A DNA stretch of 64,000 nucleotides from Macrostomum hystrix (taxonomy: Eukaryota; Platyhelminthes; Macrostomidae), in NCBI GenBank assembly GCA_950097015.1, contig CATNEN010000002.1, positions 4,185,001 to 4,249,000 of the forward strand, read 5' to 3'. This document shows positions 36,901 to 49,609 of this stretch, in pieces; within the stretch, counting starts at the first letter, position 1; every line of letters starts with the position of its first letter. The position numbers and the translations under genes are program-made. The notes beneath the pieces are model-generated. The model was given only the letters and a program-made list of their open reading frames with translations. It did not search any database and was not told where the DNA came from.

Positions 36901-38091
36901 ATGCTAGCTTATCAGCAGCGCATGGCTATGGCCGCTCAGCAGCAGCCGCCGCCGCAGTTCATGCGTCCCGGCATGCCGCCACCGCAGGCTGCGCCTTTCA
37001 TTCGGCCGCCTGGCATGATGATGCCACCTGGAGGGCCGCACATGCCGCCGCCTCAGCAACCGATGCAGCCAATGCCCGGCATGCCACCGCCCGGCTCAGC
37101 AGCTGGTCCCGGCATCCCAGGCGGCCCGCCGCAGGGCATGATGATGCAGGGCCGGCCGCCTATGCCCGGCATGCCGTCAGGTATGCCTGGTATGCCACCG
37201 GGAATGCCGCAGCAGCAGAACCCGCAGGGCGGTCCGCCACAGCAGCAGCCGCCGCACAGCATGCCCGGCATGCCGCCACCTGGAGCAGCTGCGCCCCACA
37301 TTAATCCGGCATTCTTTCCCAGGCCACAAATGCCAGGTGGACCGCCCGGCGCTCCTGGCATGCCGCCGCAGCATATGCAGCAGCAGCAGGGCCAGCCTCA
37401 GCCTGGCATGATGCCCGGCGGTCCGCAGCAGCAGCAGCAGCAGCTGGACATGTTCGGCAGGCCCATAGCGCCAGGAGCATATATGCCGCATCCGCAGCAG
37501 CAGCAGCATCAGCCGCCAGTTTCCATGCCTGGTGTCAACTCAGCAGCTCCGGGTATGCCGCAGTCCACTAGCGCTGCAGCCGCCGCCGGCTTGTCAGAAT
37601 CTGACGCCGAGGAGATGCTGGCAAGGAACAAGACTGTCTGCAGCTCCGCCATCAGCCGGGCAGTTCAGGACGCTGCAGCTGGCGACTACGCCGCTGCCAT
37701 CGAGACCCTGGTGACGGCCATCTCGCTGATTAAGCAGAGCAAGTTGGCAGGCGACGATCGCTGCGCCATCCTCATCAACTCGCTGCAGGACACTCTCCAC
37801 GGCATCGAGAGCAAGAGTTACGGCAGTAGCCAGAAGACCAGCGGACGCAGCGGTGGCGGCGGCGGCGGCGGATCCAGCAGTCGCCGGCGCCGGTCCTACA
37901 GTCGGTCTGGCAGCGACGAGCCAGACGATCGGGTTGTCAGCGGCAGCAGCAAGCGATCGCGCAGTCGCAGCCGCGACGGCGGCGGCAGCAAACGACGCAG
38001 GAGCCGAGACCGCGACCGCTACGACTACGAGAGCGGCGGCGGCGGCAGCAGCAGCCGGCGTCATGGAGAGCGCTCGTCCTACAGGCACTAG
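33962..38091 (+). CDS. CPSF6: Cleavage and polyadenylation specificity factor subunit 6
   Basis: A subunit of cleavage factor Im, which binds UGUA elements with CFIm25 and helps choose the poly(A) site in the nucleus. Exons 33962..34030 and 36136..38091 join in phase 0 (GAG|GTAAGC ... AATTAG|GAG) to 674 residues. The N-terminus (HLDLYNIGEEEDF) matches the acidic CPSF6 start. The RRM (about 94-178) contains the hallmark NLTWWTTDEDM and ELHGQQPMVMHCNKQ. A Met/Pro/Gln/Gly-rich middle (about 240-520) includes the conserved INPAFFPRPQ. Then comes the conserved block SSAISRAVQDAAAGDYAAAI with ETLVTAISLIKQSK, LHGIESKSYGS, and an RS-rich tail with RSRSRD motifs. The middle region is unusually rich in Gln runs. 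Its 2.1-kb intron holds two transposon-derived elements. Confidence 0.96.
34486..34752 (-). pseudogene. Internally deleted Merlin-like transposase fragment
   Basis: An 88-codon minus-strand ORF. Its start (MARQPPRPLWIVPPNEV, then LNMNSRDL) matches the N-terminus of the transposase at 31398, and its end (FGSILYWICQYYPV) matches that protein's C-terminus. The zinc ribbon and DDE domain between are missing, so this is a deletion derivative. It lies in CPSF6 intron 1. I could not find matching terminal repeats or a target duplication around it. Confidence 0.7.
35030..35676. mobile_element. 647-bp element with long inverted repeats
   Basis: Left arm 35030-35115 and right arm 35589-35676 are inverted copies (about 86 bp, roughly 85-90% identical), beginning GCTTATTC and containing CCCATGCCGATAATTTC, then GATAATTTTCTGCTTATCC. 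Each arm itself carries two related GATAATTTT/TTATCCACA half-units. No flanking target duplication was seen and there is no coding content, so the true boundaries are uncertain. It lies in CPSF6 intron 1. Confidence 0.7.
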
Positions 38092-41000
38092 GCAATTTAG
38101 TCGGGATCAGTGAGCAGGGAGAAAGGAAGAAAGTTGCGTAGGTATCCTCTGTACCCGCGTGTGCCAGCGCGCTGAATTATCTACGTGAGTTTGCTGCATA
38201 ATTGCTTTGTGTTTTGTTATTTTTATTGTCTAAATCGACAATGTGTTTTTGTGCATGTGTGCTCGTTCATTTTATAACCTAGATTAATTATGCGGCTTTT
38301 CAAATCGTTGGTTCTATTAGCTTTGTAGGATCAATGTGTTTGGCATTCGAATTCTTTATTAGTCTATAGTCTCATAATTTTCTGTTATGCTAAAGGATAT
38401 AAGTTTGAATTGTCTTAACAAAAATGGAGTTAGGTGTTAGTAGTGATTTCCTGTACAAATGTCGTTTAGGTGATTTCTAATCTTCTGTTTTCAGTGTAAA
38501 ATGGGTCGCAATGCTGTTTCAAACAAATTAGCTAGCTAGTCAACAAACGCATTGTTTACTAATTTAAGCAGCAATCTCAATTCTAAAGTCTCTTTACTAG
38601 CAATTCAAATTGTTCCGGTGAAAATGTTTTATTAGGAACTTTTTCAAAACAGTAGGCACGCGCATGTACTATTGTTCGCCTATCCGCCCTGTTCAATTTA
38701 TCTTCTTTAATTAGCTTGAATGTAGCTAGCTGGGTTTTGTTTTCATTTATTTATAATCTTGTCCGGCTTGCACTGTTCAGTTAGTCTTTCACTTTGTATA
38801 CTGTCTTGGAAAGCAGATGTGTTTTTAGGAAATTTATTACTCAACATATTAAAGGCATTTAGTACAGTAAACTAATAATTATACCAATGATATGCAATCT
38901 TTCAACTGTCAATCCCTGTTTACTGGGGTGACATCATTATCTATTGATCTAAGTCTTCTTTTATCCTTATCTAATCTTCCCAGATCCTCATATTATTAAT
39001 GGTCCCTAAATCTTACTGTTTATCATGTTTTCCAGCGCCCAAAGTACGTATGTTTTGTCTATTTAGGTTTCCGAAAAATCCCAAGTCTTTCATTGTCCCG
39101 TAAGATATGACCGGTGCTACTGCATTTGTTCATGGCTACTGGCCTTAATCCTTAACAAATCCTTGCTGAATGAGTTCTGGAAAATTTAATTTGTTAGACT
39201 TTATTAACTAGCCTAAAAGCTTCCACTAATGGTGCTTACCTAGAGTTAACAAGTGCACGTTGTTATTAATTTAGTGATGCGAATTTTTTGCAACAATGGC
39301 TACAGCCATCCATAGCTAGGCTGGTTGATGATAATGTTGCTAACAAACACGATTGTGTAAGTATGTCTATTTAAAATTAGTATCCCAGTGTAGACTTTTT
39401 TATGCACTTTTAAAGATACATTACAGAGGCTGCACTTTGTGTGGGTTCAAATTTTACAATTAAAATGCGTTCTGCTTACTTTTAGTAGCAGTATTTGAAA
39501 CAAAATTTCGTGGTAATTTTTTACTGCTCAGTCTAGTGTTCCCCGTGTTCAAGTGTTCCCTAGTTTAAAATATGTAGATTAGAAATAAATATAATTAATT
39601 TAATATTCTTTATAAAGCGACCCTGTGTGATAACCAACCGCGTCCGCACTCACCGAACATCATCTTAAACATTCTATCCATATTTATATCTACTATTTGT
39701 TTAGTTTATTATGCATTCAGTGAAATTATTACGTTTTTTATTTACTTTTCGGGGTAATATTTCACGTTGCTGTCGAGATTCTCAAGTTAATTAGTTCTCC
39801 GTGTATCCGCGTTCTGTCTGGACAATCGCCTTATATTATGCCAAGGGTTTTTCACTGTCTTAGCGTTTGTGCGATATTTTGCACGAACTATTGCTAATTC
39901 TGAAGGTTAAACCAGATTTTGTTGATCTTTTTTTAATTCCTTGTAAGATAAATTAAATGAGTGTTCAGTTATTTATGTTTAGTCTTATTTTAAGCATACA
40001 TTTATCTGTAAAGTTGAAATACCTCCTAGAAGTAAACGTACGCATTTGGCCCTTCAAAATATTGTCTCTGGTCAAAGTAACTCTGTGATTTCCAATCAGC
40101 GTTGGTTTGTGTACAGTGATGCACAATCTGCAGCCAAGTCGCGGTCCTTTGGACAAAGGTGAACAAACATGCCATTGCAATAATACATTTCAATCAAATA
40201 AATCGCCTAGGATTTTCAAGGACTAACCAGGGAGGTCATTTTTGTAGTTAATTTCGTTGATGCCATGACATTTTTTATATTATAATGTTGCTTACCTTTG
40301 CTGCTCTCCGTTATTTCTACAGGCTCCTCGAATTTGTGTCGTCAACTGGTTGCTACGGCGTCGGATCTGATTTGATATGGATCGATCGATGGATTAACTA
40401 ATCCGTCTCTTGTAATTTTCTTTAGCGCTCGTGGCTGATCAATTTATAAAACCCGTGGCATTAAGTCTTCTAATAATTGTTCTAATATCAATCCCAGTCT
40501 CCTTGTTAATCCCCATTATTCCCTATTAAACTGACTAATCACCTTTATATTTTCTTTTGTGTTTTATATTTTAAGCGAACATACTTATAACAAGCTGTAA
40601 AATTATATTTTTTTGTTTCATTGTTTTCTTGCTGCAGCTTTTGTTATTGTCTTAACAAAATCGTTAATCCATAGCGGTGTCTGTGTGAGATTGCCCCTGT
40701 TGCTGCTCATTGTTGTTAATTCGCTCTGTTGTTTGTCTGTTCTGTGTGTACATGTATTATTAGCTTAGCTGCAGTTAGTTGACGTTCTGTCACCTTGAAT
40801 TTAAGTTAATTGGTTCAAATATTCCTGCTTAGGTAAATGTACTAATGTCAACATCTACTAATTTTGAACGTTTAGATTTTACATTAAGGACATTAGGAAA
40901 ATCTCATCTCATAATGAAATTTATATGAACTTCAACAAAACTCGTTTAATTGCTGCGTTGGTTTTTAACAACCAGGTGAAAACGTATCGCCATCCTTTTA

Positions 41001-41225
41001 ATGTTAGCTGTTTGCAACATTGCTACTATACACATTGCTACTCATGTTTCATCTGTTACTCTCTTGGGGATCGAAGGAAATAAAACGAGGTAAAAATCCC
41101 ACTGCGCTTTGTCAAGTAAAGTCGTGAAGATAAATTATTCCGATTGACTTTTAACGTTTTCATTTCCTTCTTTTTTCATGACGTGTTTGTATAGCCTTCT
41201 TAGAAGTCAGATGTTAACAATTAGG
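38092..41225. other. CPSF6 3' UTR and AT-rich intergenic DNA
   Basis: No coding exon recognised. AATAAA hexamers occur near 39583, 40198 and 41081, but I cannot decide which ends the CPSF6 transcript. Confidence 0.45.
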
Positions 41226-41229
41226 ATAA

Positions 41230-43806
41230 CTCATTGATTCATGAGGATCTGAGAGGAGAGCTCCCCGATTCATGAGGATCTGAGAGGAGAGCTCACCCCT
41301 CATTGATTCATGAGGATCTGAGAGGATAGCTCACTGATTCATGAGGATCTGAGAGGATAGCTCATTGATTCATGAGGATCTGAGAGGATAGCTCACTGAT
41401 TCATGAGGATCTGAGAGGATAGCTCATTGATTCATGAGGATCTGAGAGGATAGCTTACTGATTCATGAGGATCTGAGAGGATAGCTCATTGATTCATGAG
41501 GATCTGAGAGGATAGCTCACTGATTCATGAGGATCTGAGAGGAGAGCTTACTGATTCATGAGGATCTGAGAGGATAGCTCATTGATTCATGAGGATCTGA
41601 GAGGAGAGCTCATTGATTCATGAGGATCTGAGAGGATAGCTCACTGATTCATGAGGATCTGAGAGGATAGCTCACTGATTCATGAGGATCTGAGAGGAGA
41701 GCTCATTGATTCATGAGGATCTGAGAGGATAGCTCACTGATTCATGAGGATCTGAGAGGATAGCTCACTGATTCATGAGGATCTGAGAGGATAGCTCTCT
41801 GATTCATGAGGATCTGAGAGGATAGCTCACTGATTCATGAGGATCTGAGAGGATAGCTCACTGATTCATGAGGATCTGAGAGGAGAGCTCACTGATTCAT
41901 GAGGATCTGAGAGGATAGCTCACTGATTCATGAGGATCTGAGAGGATAGCTCACTGATTCATGAGGATCTGAGAGGATAGCTCATTGATTCATGAGGATC
42001 TGAGAGGATAGCTCACTGATTCATGAGGATCTGAGAGGATAGCTCATTGATTCATGAGGATCTGAGAGGATAGCTCATTGATTCATGAGGATCTGAGAGG
42101 AGAGCTCACCCCTCATTGATTCATGAGGATCTGAGAGGATAGCTCATTGATTCATGAGGATCTGAGAGGAGAGCTCACCCCTCATTGATTCATGAGGATC
42201 TGAGAGGAGAGCTCACCCCTCATTGATTCATGAGGATCTGAGAAGATAGCTCACTGATTCATGAGGATCTGAGAGGATAGCTCATTGATTCATGAGGATC
42301 TGAGAGGATAGCTCACTGATTCATGAGGATCTGAGAGGATAGCTCACTGATTCATGAGGATCTGAGAGGATAGCTCACTGATTCATGAGGATCTGAGAGG
42401 ATAGCTCATTGATTCATGAGGATATGAGAGGATAGCTCACTGATTCATGAGGATCTGAGAGGATAGCTCACTGATTCATGAGGATCTGAGAGGATAGCTC
42501 ACTGATTCATGAGGATCTGAGAGGATAGCTCACTGATTCATGAGGATCTGAGAGGATAGCTCACTGATTCATGAGGATCTGAGAGGAGAGCTCACTGATT
42601 CATGAGGATCTGAGAGGATAGCTCACTGATTCATGAGGATCTGAGAGGATAGCTCACTGATTCATGAGGATCTGAGAGGATAGCTCACTGATTCATGAGG
42701 ATCTGAGAGGATAGCTCACTGATTCATGAGGATCTGAGAGGATAGCTCATTGATTCATGAGGATCTGAGAGGAGAGCTCACTGATTCATGAGGATCTGAG
42801 AGGATAGCTCACTGATTCATGAGGATCTGAGAGGATAGCTCACTGATTCATGAGGATCTGAGAGGATAGCTCACTGATTCATGAGGATCTGAGAGGATAG
42901 CTCACTGATTCATGAGGATCTGAGAGGATAGCTCACTGATTCATGAGGATCTGAGAGGAGAGCTCACTGATTCATGAGGATCTGAGAGGATAGCTCACTG
43001 ATTCATGAGGATCTGAGAGGATAGCTCACTGATTCATGAGGATCTGAGAGGATAGCTCACTGATTCATGAGGATCTGAGAGGATAGCTCACTGATTCATG
43101 AGGATCTGAGAGGATAGCTCATTGATTCATGAGGATCTGAGAGGATAGCTCACTGATTCATGAGGATCTGAGAGGATAGCTCACTGATTCATGAGGATCT
43201 GAGAGGATAGCTCATTGATTCATGAGGATCTGAGAGGATAGCTCATTGATTCATGAGGATCTGAGAGGATAGCTCACTGATTCATGAGGATCTGAGAGGA
43301 TAGCTCATTGATTCATGAGGATCTGAGAGGATAGCTCACTGATTCATGAGGATCTGAGAGGATAGCTCACTGATTCATGAGGATCTGAGAGGATAGCTCA
43401 CTGATTCATGAGGATCTGAGAGGATAGCTCATTGATTCATGAGGATCTGAGAGGATAGCTCACTGATTCATGAGGATCTGAGAGGAGAGCTCAATAATTC
43501 ATGAGGATCTGAGAGGAGAGCTCAATAATTCATGAGGATCTGAGAGGAGAGCTCAATAATTCATGAGGATCTGAGAGGATAGCTCACTGATTCATGAGGA
43601 TCTGAGAGGAGAGCTCACTGATTCATGAGGATCTGAGAGGAGAGCTCACTGATTCATGAGGATCTGAGAGGAGAGCTCATTGATTCATGAGGATCTGAGA
43701 GAATAGCTCACTGATTCATGAGGATCTGAGAGGAGAGCTCACTGATTCATGAGGATCTGAGAGGAGAGCTCACTGATTCATGAGGATCTGAGAGGAGAGC
43801 TCACTG
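41230..43806. repeat. 31-bp minisatellite, about 83 copies
   Basis: Long array of a 31-bp unit, core GATTCATGAGGATCTGAGAG followed by GATAGCTCACT. Variants include GAGAGCTC for GATAGCTC, and an insert CACCCCTC extends some units (about 41290, 42110, 42180, 42210). GATAG and GAGAG types come in blocks, which indicates local homogenisation. Confidence 0.95.
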
Positions 43807-44790
43807 AACTAGCAGTAGAAATATACGCTCCAGAGTAAGAAAGTAGTAAATGAAATCTCATAGTCTCATTGAGTGTGGGAAAATCATTGTTTTTTATGAT
43901 TTTAGCTACTAAATCACCCAAACATGCGGAATGAAGTTTCACGTAGCTGCAAAAAACTGACTTAAAATGGTGTTACAATTACATGTTTTATAGTTTAATT
44001 CTAAAATATGTGCTTCTGTAATCCGCAGATTGTGTTTGGGGCATGGCGACCAGCGAGTTTTCCCATTGGTTCCGCTGTCCTTATTGGCTTGGAATGTGTC
44101 TATAAAAAGTCTAGAGTTTATTTGATGTGCAATGTGGTGAATCTGGTTCGGGTGGTGAAACAGTCAACTTTCAATAAGGATATTTGGTGAGTTATTAGTT
44201 ACATTTCAGCTTTTAAAGGAATAAACATTTGATTATCTACACTTTTTTTCTGCATATAATCACAGGGTTCTTAAATCTATTAAGTCTGTGCGTCAAAGAA
44301 GCTTTAGTTTAGAAACTGCTCGTTATGGTTCGATCCTTATTAGAAAAGGTATATTTCAATTCTATTTTCCCACCATTTAGTGGTTGCAAAAGCAACGCAA
44401 TGTCATTTACTGTACAAGAATTGCAGGAGGACTGCCGCAACCACCCGCTGTGATTTTACATTAGTGAGTAAGAATAACATTAAATATTCAAATCCACTTC
44501 TCGTATTGTATATGCATGAGAGCTTAGCATAATGTGAGAAAGATGTTAACAAATTGCACATCATTTGAGAACAATTAAAGCGTTTGAAGGCGGCTGCGGA
44601 CTACTGCAGAAAGCTGAACAGCGCTTTTTGTCACAAACTATAGACAGCTTGTCAAAATTTGTGCAACTTTTAGACTCACTGCAAGCCTGCAAGCTACTAA
44701 GTGACGGCACTTTTTCCAAGGACATTGAAATGGTGGGAAAGAATTGAGTTTCAGGTCGAAAATTTATCTCCCCATTTTCGTGACAGCTCC
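43807..44790. other. Spacer, no gene seen
   Basis: Single-copy sequence with several short ORFs, none resembling a family that I recognise or showing paired splice sites. Confidence 0.45.
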
Positions 44791-44794
44791 CTCA

Positions 44795-45350
44795 CCTCTC
44801 AGGTCTACTCTCACCCGACCTTCTCATCTCTCTCCTCCTCTCCTCTCCCCTCTTCTTCTCTCCCCTCTTCTTCTCTCCCCTCTCTCCTCTTCCCTATCAT
44901 TTTTTTGCCTCTTCTTCTCTCTTCTTCTCTCCCCTCTTCCTCTCTCCCCTCTTCTTCTCTTCCCTCTTCTTCTCTCTCCTCCTCTCCTCTCCCCTCTTCT
45001 TCTCTCCCCTCTTCTTCTCTCCCCTCTCTCCTCTTCCCTATCATTTTTTGCCTCTTCTTCTCTCCTCTTCTTCTCTCCCCTCTTCCTCTCTCCCCTCTTC
45101 TTCTCTTCCCCCTTCCTCTCTCCCCTCTTCTTCTCTCTCCTCTTCTTCTCTCCCCTCTCTCCTCTTCCCTATTATTTTTTGCCTCTTCTTCTCTCCTTTT
45201 CTTCTCTCCCCTCTGTCCTCTTCCCTATCATTTTTTGCCTCTTCTTCTCTCCTCTTCTTCTCTCCCTTCTTCTTCTCTTCCCTCTTCTTCTCATCCGTCT
45301 TCTTCTCTCCCCTCTTCTTCTCTCTCCTCTTCTTCTCTCTTGTTCTCCCC
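44795..45350. repeat. Polypyrimidine (CT-rich) tract
   Basis: About 550 bp, almost purely C/T on the + strand, made of TCTTCTTCTCTCCCC units. It is interrupted by a recurring block CCCTATCATTTTTTGCC at about 44890, 45038, 45168 and 45225 (the last two diverged). It looks like an imperfect repeat of roughly 60-150 bp, and several frames are open only because of composition. Confidence 0.9.
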
Positions 45351-46340
45351 ACCTGGTTAAATTGTTATCAGCTTGCTGCAATGCCTGTTGATTGCAAAAT
45401 ATTTTGAAAAGAATCCTATGCGAACAGAAAACTAAAGTGAGTTGCTACCCGGTTCTGCCTATCAACAAGAAAAACTATCTGCATATTTTCAGCGTCACAG
45501 CCACAGCCACTAAACAGTTTGCTTTGCTTTTCTTGTCCTTTGCTCTGACAGGGATACAGTTAATTTCTTACAGTTCGTTTTTAATTGCTTTGCTCGGCAA
45601 TGCCATTCTGCAGGCTTTGGGGTTTCAATTGTTCTCAGCTATACAACCGCGCGCGTGTCTCGAAAAGTGAGTTTTTTCTCACCCGCTCTGTGGCCAAAAC
45701 ACTGCGCCCGATACTGATTCACTTCTCAAAGGCAATTTTTTTTCATTTCTTATTCTAAGGCCATAAAGCCTGCCTATCCAATACCATACTAGCGCCTTCA
45801 CCACCGCCTCAAGAGGTTGTCTGGACAATTGTCTACATCGCCTGGTTGTATCGCAGCCACTGCAGCTCGATCTGCTGCTTTTAGACAGACTAAAAGACCA
45901 GCTTGCTAAAGCTGCATCTATTCGAGCTCGTGTAATAGCCGCACTTCATGGCTAAGAAGTGACGATGATAGGTGTCTGCTGCTGAGAGACTGGTGAAGCG
46001 AGGTCTCACTGATATAAGGAGTCCACACAAGAAGGTTGAGATAAGAAAGAAACTGCTTATGTAGACAGTGCGTGACAAAGTAGACAAGTTTTTTAGCATG
46101 AGACTATACATTCCTTTGGCACACCCGAGTATCTCTAGACTGACTAACGGTTAAAGGTGTTAGCAATAGTTTAAATTAATCTGCTGGACAAGCAACGGAG
46201 ATTTGTCAAAGTCAACACTTTTAAAGAAAAGTTAATATTGATTTTCTCAATTGCTTGGCGAAATGTACAGACGATGGCCGGACGATCGGTGAGTGCATTG
46301 CTCAAATCTCACACTCACATCAGCTGCACCGTCACCATAC
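45351..46340. other. Spacer, no gene seen
   Basis: Single-copy sequence. No recognisable gene, RNA or element. Confidence 0.45.
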
Positions 46341-46342
46341 CC

Positions 46343-47093
46343 CACTGCCTCACACACTGCCTCACACACTGCCTCACACACTGCCTCACACACTGCCTCA
46401 CACACTGCCTCATACACTGCCTCACACACTGCCTCACACACTGCCTCACACACACACACACACACACTGTCCCATTGCCTCACACACTGTCCCATTGCCT
46501 CACACACTGTCCCATTGCCTCACACACTGTCCCATTGCCTCACACACTGTCCCATTGCCTCACACACTGTCCCATTGCCTCACACACTGTCCCACTGCCT
46601 CACACACTGTCCCATTGCCTCACACACTGTCCCATTGCCTCACACACTGTCCCATTGCCTCACACACTGTCCCACTGCCTCACACACTGTCCCACTGCCT
46701 CACACACTGTCCCATTGCCTCACACACTGTCCCACTGCCTCACACACTGTCCCACTGCCTCACACACTGTCCCACTGCCTCACACACTGTCCCACTGCCT
46801 CACACACTGTTCCATTGCCTCACACACTGTCCCACTGCCTCACACACTGCCTCACACACTGCCTCACACACTGCCTCACACACTGCCTCACACACTGCCT
46901 CACACACTGCCTCACACACTGTCCCACTGCCTCACACACTGTTCCATTGCCTCACACACTGTCCCACTGCCTCACACACTGTCCCATTGCCTCACACACT
47001 GTCCCACTGCCTCACACACTGTCCCACTGCCTCACACACTGTCCCACTGCCTCACACACTGTCCCACTGCCTCACACACTGTCCCACTTCCTT
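46343..47093. repeat. 12/20-bp satellite, CCTCACACACTG orientation
   Basis: Two interleaved unit types: the 12-mer CTGCCTCACACA and the 20-mer CACTGTCCCATTGCCTCACA (or CCCACTGCC). 12-mer runs occur at 46343-46450 and 46845-46920, 20-mer runs elsewhere. A short CA-dinucleotide expansion lies at about 46449-46467. All three + frames stay open, which gives false ORFs. Confidence 0.95.
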
Positions 47094-47765
47094 ATCCAGT
47101 GTCCAACACTATAAGCAGAAGCGCAATCTCGCCAACGCCCAAGACTCCCTAATCAGCTCTAATCCCCAGTTATCCCAACTGAGTCCATATCATTTGGTCA
47201 CTACGGAATGAGCACAGCCATGTGGATTGAGGCTGCTTGAGTCCACTCATAACTGAATAATTTAGTTGCATCCCAACTTACTTGTGGCAGTCTCTGGGCA
47301 GTTGATTCTGTCCCATAGCAGGAGGCGAGAGTGCGTTTGTGTGTTTATCCTGTGCTTATTACAAAGCAGAAGCTAATATTCTGCGGACTGCATCAATACA
47401 AGGCTAATTTCCAATAACCCGCACTGCCAATCGAAGCGGAAGCTCATTCATAATTCATCCGTGCTCATCGTTGAAGCGATGAGAATTTGAGTTGGGTTTT
47501 GCAGCCAGGGCCGTGTGCTCAATTTTCTTGCCATTTTTGCCAACAATGAGACCTTAGTTCTACAGATGAAATTGGCATGCAATCAACACTTGGTAAAAAC
47601 TTTGAAGCTAATTAAAAGGGAAATTCTAGAAATTCTAGATGACTTTGGGCAAAGACATGGATTTTTTTGTTGGTGATAGAATCGGATTATAGTCAGCTGA
47701 TCATTCTAGAAAATTGGAAAATGCCCCTGACAGTACTTTTCCAAAAAACATTCCGACAGTCTAAT
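47094..47765. other. Spacer between inverted satellite blocks
   Basis: Single-copy DNA of about 670 bp. No gene seen. It forms the loop between the two oppositely oriented blocks. Confidence 0.5.
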
Positions 47766-49245
47766 ATGGGACAGTGTGTGAGGCAGTGTGTGAGGCAGTG
47801 TGTGAGACAGTGTGTGAGGCAGTGTGTGAGGCAGTGTGTGAGGCAGTGGGACAGTGTGTGAGGCAATGGAACAGTGTGTGAGGCAGTGGGACAGTGTGTG
47901 AGGCAGTGTGTGAGGCAGTGTGTGAGGCAGTGTGTGAGGCAGTGTGTGAGGCAGTGTGTGAGGCAGTGTGTGAGGCAGTGGGACAGTGTGTGAGGCAATG
48001 GAACAGTGTGTGAGGCAGTGGGACAGTGTGTGAGGCAGTGTGTGAGGCAGTGTGTGAGGCAGTGTATGAGGCAGTGTGTGAGGCAGTGTGTGAGGCAGTG
48101 TGTGAGGCAGTGTGTGAGGCAGTGTGTGAGGCAGTGTGTGAGGCAGTGTGTGAGGCAGTGTGTGAGGCAGTGTGTGAGGCAGTGCGTGAGGCAGTGTCTG
48201 AGGCAGTGTGTGAGGCAGTGTCTGAGGCAGTGTCTGAGGCAGTTTGTGAGGCAGTGCGTGAGGCAGTGTCTGAGGCAGTGTGTGAGGCAGTGTGTGAGGC
48301 AGTGTCTGAGGCAGTGTCTGAGGCAGTGTGTGAGGCAGTGTGTGAGGCAGTGTGTGAGGCAGTGTGTGAGGCAGTGTGTGAGGCAGTGTGTGAGGCAGTG
48401 TGTGAGGCAGTGTGTGAGGCAGGAGGCAGTGTGTGAGGCAGTGTGTGAGGCAGTGTCTGAGGCAGCGTCTGAGGCAGTTTGTGAGGCAGTGTGTGAGGCA
48501 GTGTATGAGGCAGTGTATGAGGCAGTGTGTGAGGCAGTGGGACAGTGTGTGAGGCGGTGTGTGAGGCAGTGTGTGAGGCAGTGGGACAGTGTGTGAGGCA
48601 GTGTGTGAGGCAGTGTGTGAGGCAGTGTGACAGTGTCTGAGCAGTGTGTGAGGCAGTGTCTGAGGCAGCGTCTGAGGCAGTTTGTGAGGCAGTGTGTGAG
48701 GCAGTGGGACAGTGTGTGAGGCGGTGTGTGAGGCAGTGGGACAGTGTGTGAGACGGTGGGGTGTGTGAGGTGTGTGAGGCAGTGGGACAGTGTGTGAGGC
48801 GGTGTGTGAGGCAGTGGGACAGTGTGTGAGACGGTGGGGTGTGTGAGGTGTGTGAGGCAGTGGGACAGTGTGTGAGGCGGTGTGTGAGGCAGTGGGACAG
48901 TGTGTGAGACGGTGGGGTGTGTGAGGTGTGTGAGGCAGTGGGACAGTGTGTGAGGCGGTGTGTGAGGCAGTGGGACAGTGTGTGAGACGGTGGGGTGTGT
49001 GAGGTGTGTGAGGCAGTGGGACAGTGTGTGAGGCGGTGTGTGAGGCAGTGGGACAGTGTGTGAGACGGTGGGGTGTGTGAGGTGTGTGAGGCAGTGGGAC
49101 AGTGTGTGAGGCGGTGTGTGAGGCAGTGGGACAGTGTGTGAGGCAGTGTATGAGGCAGTGTGTGAGGCAGTGGGACAGTGTGTGAGGCGGTGTGTGAGGC
49201 AGTGGGACAGTGTGTGAGACGGTGGGGTGTGTGAGGTGTGTGAGG
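47766..49245. repeat. 12/20-bp satellite, CAGTGTGTGAGG orientation
   Basis: Reverse-complement version of the block at 46343-47093: 12-mer GTGTGTGAGGCA and 20-mer GTGGGACAGTGTGTGAGGCA. At about 48700-49235 a composite unit of about 79 bp, which includes GAGACGGTGGGGTGTGTGAG, is repeated six or more times. A 510-codon minus-strand ORF across it is a composition artefact. Confidence 0.95.
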
Positions 49246-49609
49246 GATAATTAGAGACTTGTGAGTAGTTGTCATATTTGCCACGTTTGGCAAAGCAAGT
49301 TACACTTGTTTTTTTCTTTGCTTTGTAAAAATTGTGAAAACTTGATTGTGACTGAAAATGTTACTTTCATAAACAATACTGAGTTATTGTAGTTGAGACA
49401 GTGAGTATACCTTTCCGTGGGTTAATTGAGGTTACCCTGGGTGGCTTAGTAAGAAGAATTTTGCTAAGCCGCTTTTCTATTGCTTCCAACACGTACTCCG
49501 TGTGTCAGGACAAAAAAGGATTTTGAATTGGCAAATGTCCTACCAAATCTCACAGCGCTTCACAATAAAACGAGAGTTAGGATTTTCAATATTCCCGAGC
49601 ATGTCAAAT

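Noticed and set aside
44008-44747. Two 60-codon ORFs as a possible small gene
   Set aside because: No recognisable motif, no matching splice pair; length expected by chance.
46238-49293. Very long ORFs (up to 510 codons) of His/Thr/Ala/Ser or Cys/Glu/Ala/Val repeats
   Set aside because: They are translations of the 12/20-bp satellite; several frames are open on both strands and there is no domain or splice structure.
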